Program-made: the position numbers and the translations under genes | The notes under the pieces: model-generated | What the model was told of the DNA's origin: nothing | The model's input: the letters and a program-made list of their open reading frames with translations, nothing else | The model's database searches: none | Shown: positions 58,481 through 64,000 of the stretch, piece after piece | How the letters are laid out: each line of letters opens with the position of its first letter | Numbering within the stretch: position 1 is the stretch's first letter | NCBI GenBank assembly: GCA_026545765.1 | Contig: CM048840.1 | Span: forward strand, 14,698,765 to 14,762,764 | Source of the DNA: Plantago major | Lineage: Eukaryota > Streptophyta > Magnoliopsida > Lamiales > Plantaginaceae | DNA length: 64,000 bases | Reading direction: 5' to 3'

Positions 58481-58606
58481 GGAGAATACACCGTTAATCT
58501 CCACAAAGACTTCATCGCCAATTCTAGGCCGGTCAGTCATAAGTGTACCATACATACGTGCTATGGATGCTTTCGTGCCGAGCCTTTGATACTTGTACTG
58601 ATCCAT
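58376..58606 (-). pseudogene. Unrecognised open frame, possibly an exon remnant
   Basis: A 76-codon frame on the minus strand starts MDQYKYQRLGTK and includes TDRPRIGDEVFVEINGVFS. Its composition is protein-like, unlike the AT-rich shadows nearby. I do not recognise the family. The GC-rich block at 58452-58479 falls inside it and is repeated at 57987-58014, where the same frame is not preserved. It could be an exon of a degraded gene that was partly duplicated. Confidence 0.3.
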
Positions 58607-58684
58607 ACACCCAACACATCTAAACTTTCCTTATCAATTATTGATATGTGTAAATCCATCAATTCCTTTTCAGATTGGGGTTAA

Positions 58685-59640
58685 TTCATGAATCCGTTGT
58701 GTCTTAGCCCAAAACGACATCCCATTAGATAACATGAAACGTGTTAAGTAATCCGACGGCTCCTGTTAGCCGAGCCTATCGGCTTAAATACCGTTTTTTT
58801 TTTTTTTTTTTTTTAACCTTGAATTAGACTTTGGATGAATGACATATGTTTCCCCCCAATCACGTTCGTAACAAGTGGTATGCTCGATTTAAAAACATTG
58901 ACCAACACCATTCGCGTTTCAAAACCAAACAGTCTCTTGGCTTTTGTTATAACCTTTTTTGAAAAAAATTATCGGATCGGCTAGCTTATTAGCCAACAAC
59001 AAAGAGTGAATACTCTTATTATCTATTTATTAGATTTATTGAAAATAAAAAAAATTTGTTTCGAGTCACTAGTATGGCCGGTCACAAGGAGATGTAATGG
59101 GAGAATGTAAGTTGTTAACTATGATATATATTTTTCAGGTTTGGAATCCTCAATTCGAAGAGTTGAAAATAAATAAGTTATTGGTCTATTCGTTCCTTTT
59201 AAAATCTGTCATTTTGACTTTTCTTTTTTATCATCTGTCTTCGATTTTTACCATAAAATACTACTTCATTCATCTCTTTTTGTTAGTAACCTTATTTTCG
59301 ACAATGTTTTTAAGAAAGTCAATAGTTGATTGCTTGTTGTAGGAAAGACAAATAATAAATTACAGAGAAAGTATGAAAAATACAAATAATACTAAAGTAC
59401 GAAGGGTAGTGGAACTTTTTTTTTTTACTATTTTAGTAAATTGACTATATTAATGGGACGTCATAAAAGAAATAAGGGACTCATGAAGCGTGAGTGAGGG
59501 AACATTAGACTATCATATAATTTAATAATAAAATCATATAATGTTTGACGGGTGGTTAATTTATATAAATGCCATATACTTGTTTTAAGTGTGAGATATG
59601 TTCAATTCAATCTCCATCCTTATCTTATTCTATGATGTTA
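58685..59640. other. Intergenic, no supported gene
   Basis: AT-rich with a T-run near 58795-58814. Nothing recognisable. Confidence 0.5.
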
Positions 59641-59641
59641 A

Positions 59642-60055
59642 TTTTTTTTTTTTTTTTTTGGTAATAAAGACGGTCAGCCTTTAAACTTTATCAAACTCGA
59701 AGAAAGGTATAATTTGGATCGGAGGTGTATCCCAAAGGACTTTCCCGACCGAATCAATGCTAGCTAGCTTAGCAAGTTTATCCGCTACTAAATTATGCTT
59801 CCTATTAATCCAGTTTAACTCAATACTCCAAGGTAGGTGGAGAAGCTTCCTGCACTCCAAAATAAGTGACTTGATATTCTCATCTTCTTCCGGCAGCTCC
59901 AGTTCACCTTTCACCATTTGGACTGCTGTTAATGAATCAGACTCAACCTCAATTCTCGGTACTATTCTCTCCCAAGATTCCTCCATCCCCAATTTTAGTG
60001 CCATCAATTCCGTAGACAGAGCAGATCCGTCGACCATCCATTGCGCGCAACCCCA
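59642..60055 (-). pseudogene. 5'-truncated LINE: RNase H domain and poly(A) tail
   Basis: The minus strand at 60037-59681 encodes an RNase H-like domain of the RVT_3 type (STELMALKLGMEESW, VESDSLTAVQMV, HNLVADKLAKLAS). The T-run at 59642-59661 is the A-tail of a minus-strand element. Only the last ~400 bases were inserted or survive, a usual outcome of LINE retrotransposition. It differs in sequence from the LINE at 40845-44003, so it is a separate family member. Confidence 0.85.
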
Positions 60056-60124
60056 TTATAATTTCAACAGATACAAGTTTATGAAAAAATATTCTACTAA
60101 CTACTAGCTAGCTAGATGCAAGTT

Positions 60125-61078
60125 CACTACAAAAATCGGTGCAGCGGCGGATAGATCCGCTACTGAGACCAACGATCCGTCAGCCATCGACGGATAGAAA
60201 TTCCGTCGCCCCACTGGAGCTGTGGCGACGGATAGATTCTAAATCGATTATTGGCGACGGATAGATTCTATTCGTCGCCAATTTAGCGACGGATAGAAAA
60301 AAAAATAGCTTTTCGAATTTTTATATTCGTATACGGATTAGTTCGTATCCAATTTGTATTCGTATACGAGATATTGATTTATCGAAACTACAATATTCAA
60401 ATCGGACAATAATTCGGTTGATATTCAAATCGAAACTACAATATTCAATACAATTATACAATAAATCGAAAATTTTATACAATGACAATAATACAAATTC
60501 ATTATACAGTAATACAATACAAACTAAAATACCGAAAATGTACAAAAAGATAAAAGATAAATACCTAAAATACCTAAAATGTACAAACTAAAATACCTAA
60601 AATACCGAAAATGTACAAAAAGATAAATCGAAGATCCGGAGGCGGTGGTGGCGATGAGATCCGGAGGCAGTGGTGGTGGCAGTGGTGCGGTGGTGGTGGG
60701 TGTGGTGCGGTGGCGGTGGCAGTGGTGGTGGGTGTGGTGCGGTGGTGGTGGGAGAGGAAGAGGAGGTGGTGGAGGAGGAGAGGAGAAATGGAGGAGAGGT
60801 GGTGGTGGAGGAGAGGAGGTGGTGTTGGAGGAAGGGAGGTGGTGGTGAAGATATATTAATGTTTTTTAGGTCATTTGGCGACGGATAGATCTATCCGTCG
60901 CTAAATTTTTTTTCTTCTTTTTATTATGGTCAACAAAATTAGCGACGGATAATTTTATCCGTCGCTAAGGGTAGCGACGGATTAAATCCGTCGCTACCCT
61001 TAGCGATTCGTCACTATAGGGGCGACGGATAAAATCCGTCGCCCCTTTCCGTCGTTTTTTCCCTGATTTCTTGTAGTG
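60125..61078. mobile_element. Non-autonomous CACTA element 2 with GGT-rich core
   Basis: Starts CACTACAAAAATCGGTG and ends GATTTCTTGTAGTG, with the 3-bp duplication GTT (60122-60124 and 61079-61081). Its subterminal GCGACGGATA repeats and G-rich core (about 60640-60850) match the design of element 1 at 53153-54290. Length 954 bp. It has no transposase. Confidence 0.93.
60640..60850 (+). repeat. GGT-rich core of CACTA element 2
   Basis: GGTGGTGG / GTGCGGTGG blocks related to the array at 53440-53985 but shorter. Open frames across it are compositional. Confidence 0.85.
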
Positions 61079-61109
61079 GTTGCTTGGTTTTATTTAAAAT
61101 CTCTAAAAC

Positions 61110-61302
61110 TGTAATGACTCGGACCACTAACGGGCCAAACTCATACCCTTTGCTCTTAGGATGGGTGACCAACTGGGACGTCTCCCGGTTCACGCACGAG
61201 TGAGGACAAAGTGCGCGGGAAAGGACATGTGTTAGTACAATGGGGCCAGCATATCACCCGGAGAGTTGCCCATGAGTAACCGCACCGGCCCGAGTCGTTA
61301 TA
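61110..61302 (+). repeat. Cassandra LTR1, lacking the first half of the 5S domain
   Basis: About 193 bp against 288 bp in LTR2. It begins TGTAATGACTCGGACC and joins the common sequence at AGGATGGGTGACC, so only the 3' half of the 5S-like region (box C side) is present. Its variant terminal bases resemble the far end of LTR3. Confidence 0.85.
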
Positions 61303-61304
61303 AA

Positions 61305-61317
61305 TGGTATCAGAGCC
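61305..61317 (+). promoter_or_regulatory. Cassandra primer binding site 1
   Basis: TGGTATCAGAGCC, complementary to the 3' end of initiator tRNA-Met, two bases inside LTR1. Confidence 0.9.
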
Positions 61318-61397
61318 GTGCCAAAAAGCCCACAAGGGGTGGACGGTTGGTCGGACCATTGTGCGGTGGGGACGTCGCATAGTTCAAGAGGGGTGAA

Positions 61398-61685
61398 TGT
61401 AACGCCCTAAAGTTTCAAGTCAAGTCCAAACAGTTTAAAGGGATCGAGAACGCTACTCATACCGACAAGGTGCACCTTTCTTTTCGGGAATCCATCCATA
61501 ATAACTCGAAAGTTAAGCGTGCTTGCTCTAGAACAATTTTAGGATGAGTGACCAACTGGAAAGTCTCCCGGTTCGCGCACGAGTGAGGACAAAGTGCGCG
61601 GGAAAGGACATGTGTTGGTACAATGGGGCCAGCATATCACCCGGAGAGCTGCCCATGAGTAACCGCGCCGGCCCGAGTCGTTACA
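61398..61685 (+). repeat. Cassandra LTR2 with full 5S-rRNA-like domain
   Basis: 288 bp, TGTAACGCCC...CGTTACA. Bases ~61455-61575 follow 5S rRNA in order: CATACCGAC, TGCACC, CCATC, box A-like AGTTAAGCGTGCTT (61511-61524), and box C-like AGGATGAGTGACC (61541-61553) followed by AACTGG..AAGTC. Confidence 0.92.
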
Positions 61686-61687
61686 AA

Positions 61688-61700
61688 TGGTATCAGAGCC
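61688..61700 (+). promoter_or_regulatory. Cassandra primer binding site 2
   Basis: TGGTATCAGAGCC two bases after LTR2, identical to site 1. Confidence 0.9.
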
Positions 61701-61780
61701 GTGCCAAAAAGCCCACAAGGGGTGGACGGTTGGTCGGACCATTGTGCGGCGGGGACGTCGCATAATTCAAGAGGGGTGAA

Positions 61781-62043
61781 TGTAACGCCCCAAAGTTTCA
61801 AGTCAAGTCCAAACAGTTTAAAGGGATCGAGAACGCTACTCATACCGACAAGGTGCACCTTTCTTTTCGGGAATCCATCCACAATAACTCGAACGTTAAG
61901 CATGCTTGCTCTAGAGCAATTTTAGGATGAGTGACCAACTGGAAAGTCTCCCGGTTCGCGCACGAGTGAGGATAAAGTGCGCGGGAAAGGACATGTGTTG
62001 GTACAATGGGGCCAATCACCCGGAGAGCTGCCCATGAGTAACC
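61781..62043 (+). repeat. Cassandra LTR3, left piece
   Basis: Matches LTR2 from TGTAACGCCC through the 5S-like domain to CCATGAGTAAC, with one short deletion near 62012. It then stops at the solo-LTR insertion; the last 51 bases resume at 63416. Confidence 0.88.
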
Positions 62044-63410
62044 TGATGTTCACTCAGAGATTTCGTTTTCCGTTGTAGAACCTGTAATCTCCAAATACAA
62101 TCAAGATTAAATTTATAAGTCAGAAGTCCCCAAATCCATAGTTTATAGCAGAATATTGACTCGGGATGTCGTTCTCCACGGACACTTAGCATAGGAACAA
62201 GCAAATAACGTTGTAATTGAATGCAGAAAAGTAAACACTTTGATCTCAGACAGAATAATTGAATTGCAGTAAACCCTAAATTACCTTGTTGTAAATCAAT
62301 AATGGAAAGGCGTAACCAACTACTTAGAATCAAACAACGTACTTGCCGTCTACAGGTAGCAAAGAAACATGCCAAAATGATCAAGTCGTAGTTAATCCAG
62401 ACACCCTTACTAAACTAACAATGTGTTGTGTCACTCAACACACTATCTCGTTACGTTTTCAGAAAAATCACACAGGATAAAGTATAATCCGTTACCAAGT
62501 CGTAGTTAGTAAGGATTTCCCACATAAAGAGTCGGACGAATAAAGAACAAGTACGAATTATGTTTTAAAACTAATTCATTAATATATCACGGTATATAAA
62601 GAAGTAGCAAAAGCAAAATTACGGCGGTTCGCCTTTACAAAAGAAAGTTAGCTACTCATAGTAATCTAAGATCATAAATCGGAAACTGGAGAAGGAAGGA
62701 AGAAGAAGTTTAGTCTCTGATGTCTTCGTGTTGCTGCTTCTAGGGTTTCCTCCTTCTGGGTGCCTGACGGCCAGCGGTTTTGGGGTTTCACTTCCTCGAG
62801 GACTGGTTCTCTCTCAGGAGAGCTGCTTTGTGAGTTGTGTAGAATTATGAGACCCCTGAGGTCTTATTTATAGCTGAAATCTCGAGCTCCAACCGCCATT
62901 CTTCTATAAGGAAGGTTCAGGAAGACGGGCCTTAACCTGACAAGCCAGGAAGCAGGCCAGATACAAAACAGAAGCTCCACTGCGGTCGCCTATGGACCGC
63001 AGTGGACCGTTATGCGGTCCCCCGTGGACTGCAGAGTGCGATGTCTGCTGATTCGAATCTATTTCCTTCGTTCTTCGATTTCGGGCTTCGTAACTTCGTT
63101 TCCTCGGAAAGTGCTATTCTACAAAGTTACTGCATCTTCAATTATCTTCGCATCGGTTGGTCGCATGACATGTTTTGACTCCTGGAACTCCGTGCGACGG
63201 TCAATCCGGTGTATTTGCTTCCTTGTCCCGATTTGGCACAATTATGCCGTTTTGGTGCCTGAAATCGTGCAAATTCTCAAAAATGCGATCATGACCTACA
63301 AAAAACACGCAAAGTTGGTAATTGACCATAAAACGATACAAATATTGCATCTAAGGCAAAAAACGAGGAATTAAAAGTATTCTATATCGCACATTTCATT
63401 GTCACATCAT
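62044..63410 (-). mobile_element. Solo LTR inserted in Cassandra LTR3
   Basis: A 1367-bp segment begins TGATGTTCACTC and ends TTGTCACATCA (inverted TGATGT/ACATCA termini), flanked by TAACC (62039-62043) and TAACT (63411-63415). No internal retroelement genes are present. On the minus strand a CTATAAATAAG TATA box (about 62865-62876) precedes a transcript-like leader, so the LTR is oriented minus. A 12-bp hairpin (62976-62987 / 62995-63006) lies inside. The family is not identified. Confidence 0.78.
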
Positions 63411-63471
63411 AACTGCACCGGCCCAAAGGGTCAGGGCTCGGTCCATTAATGGTCCAGGTCGTTACAAAAAC

Positions 63472-64000
63472 TATTTACACATATTATTAGCAACTAGATA
63501 ATTAGTAAACCGTTTAAGGACCAAGGCAAAATTACTCTAGTTAAGTATATTTAATCTATTGCTAATTATTACTCAGTGGTGAAGAGGTGGAGGGAGGAAA
63601 GCATACTATTTTAGGGTTCAAGTTGGAGAAAGGGAAATGAATTTAATTTTCGGCAAGTCCAAGAATAAAACAAAAATTAATTTGCCTATATTCTATTATT
63701 CTCTATATTCTCGGTCCAAGCCTCGAACCTAAAACCGATTTTCCCAAATTACTGGGACAAAAAATCGAATCGAATAGCTTAGGGTCAGTTAAAAACCAAT
63801 TTATTAAGTTCGACCGGTCTGGTTTTTCGGTTCTTATTTAAAATGACTTTGCATACTAATCCACAAAGTTTCATGAGAGACGGTCTGTAGATAACTTATC
63901 TAGAGACGCCCTATATTATCAATAAAACCATACATGTTATTAATCAAAACGTCTATTTTGTTAACAAAATAAATCTTGTTATAATATGAAAAAAAACATC
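63472..64000. other. Right edge, repeat-like sequence
   Basis: No gene. It contains 'ttcgaccggtctggtttttcgg' type motifs as seen in old hAT-like ends, and GAGACGGTCT near 63878, a motif common in plant MITEs. Both are cut by the window edge or lack a partner. Confidence 0.4.

Larger units (their letters stand above)
61110..63466 (+). mobile_element. Cassandra TRIM retrotransposon with three LTRs
   Basis: Bounded by TGTAATGAC...GTCGTTACA and the perfect 5-bp duplication AAAAC (61105-61109 and 63467-63471). It reads LTR1, internal, LTR2, internal, LTR3. Each internal segment is 95 bp and starts two bases after the LTR with the initiator-Met primer site TGGTATCAGAGCC. The LTRs contain a 5S-rRNA-like domain with pol III promoter boxes, the hallmark of Cassandra. 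It codes for no protein and relies on other elements to move. LTR3 is split by a solo LTR (62044-63410). Confidence 0.92.

Noticed and set aside
60611..60888. Three overlapping frames in the G-rich block
   Set aside because: Same compositional effect inside the second short CACTA element.
61303..61320. tRNA gene
   Set aside because: TGGTATCAGAGCC matches the complement of a tRNA-Met 3' end only. It is a retrotransposon primer site and no cloverleaf follows.
61455..61575. 5S rRNA gene
   Set aside because: It aligns with 5S rRNA but is diverged, lies inside LTRs with primer sites, and repeats with the LTR period. It is the Cassandra 5S-like domain, not a functional 5S gene.
61539..61763. Recurrent 74-codon frame at 61156-61380 and 61539-61763
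   Set aside because: It spans the LTR and primer site of the Cassandra unit and repeats with its 383-bp period. Not protein-coding.

Overview
The window is nuclear DNA of a flowering plant, most likely a eudicot. It is AT-rich and dominated by transposable elements. Three compact intron-bearing host genes are recognisable: a DnaJ-type Cys-rich mini-protein (7449-7900, +), an A20/AN1 stress-associated protein (47259-47753, +) and the U6 snRNP protein LSM7 (50486-52319, -). The species cannot be named from the sequence. Roughly three quarters of the window is mobile DNA.

Layout. Bases 1-4975 are a near-identical direct copy of 42054-46994. Each copy holds the 3' part of a LINE, a Stowaway-like MITE, and the promoter, leader exon and leader intron of the A20/AN1 gene; only the right copy goes on into the coding sequence. 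Bases 4976-10333 hold a remnant of a spliced gene, the DnaJ-like gene, a Stowaway MITE and a non-autonomous hAT element. Bases 10334-32778 are nest 1: a Mutator/Pack-MULE-like element is split by a Copia retrotransposon (A), whose right LTR is split by a much longer Sirevirus-like Copia (B). Bases 32895-40583 are nest 2: a hAT-like element is split by a long-TIR MULE, which is split by a CACTA element carrying degraded TNP2 and Transposase_24-like genes. A LINE and the second duplication copy follow, leading directly into the A20/AN1 gene and then LSM7.

The right end (52.7-64 kb) carries two short CACTA elements related to the one in nest 2, each with a G-rich GGT/GGA core. It also has a hAT-like element, an AT-rich tandem array, an RNase H fragment of a second LINE, and a three-LTR Cassandra TRIM (5S-rRNA-like LTRs) whose last LTR is split by a solo LTR.

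Most insertions were delimited by matching target-site duplications, so the order of insertion can be read directly. Many element ORFs, above all those of Copia B, are broken in patches where CAG and CTG are almost absent and CG is frequent. Comparing the two LTRs of B shows CAG/CTG in one copy where the other has CG. That is either a consensus error tied to CHG methylation or an unusual mutation process. No coordinated new defence or biosynthetic system was seen; the novelty lies in the nested architecture, the promoter duplication, the Cassandra array and the CWG-loss pattern.
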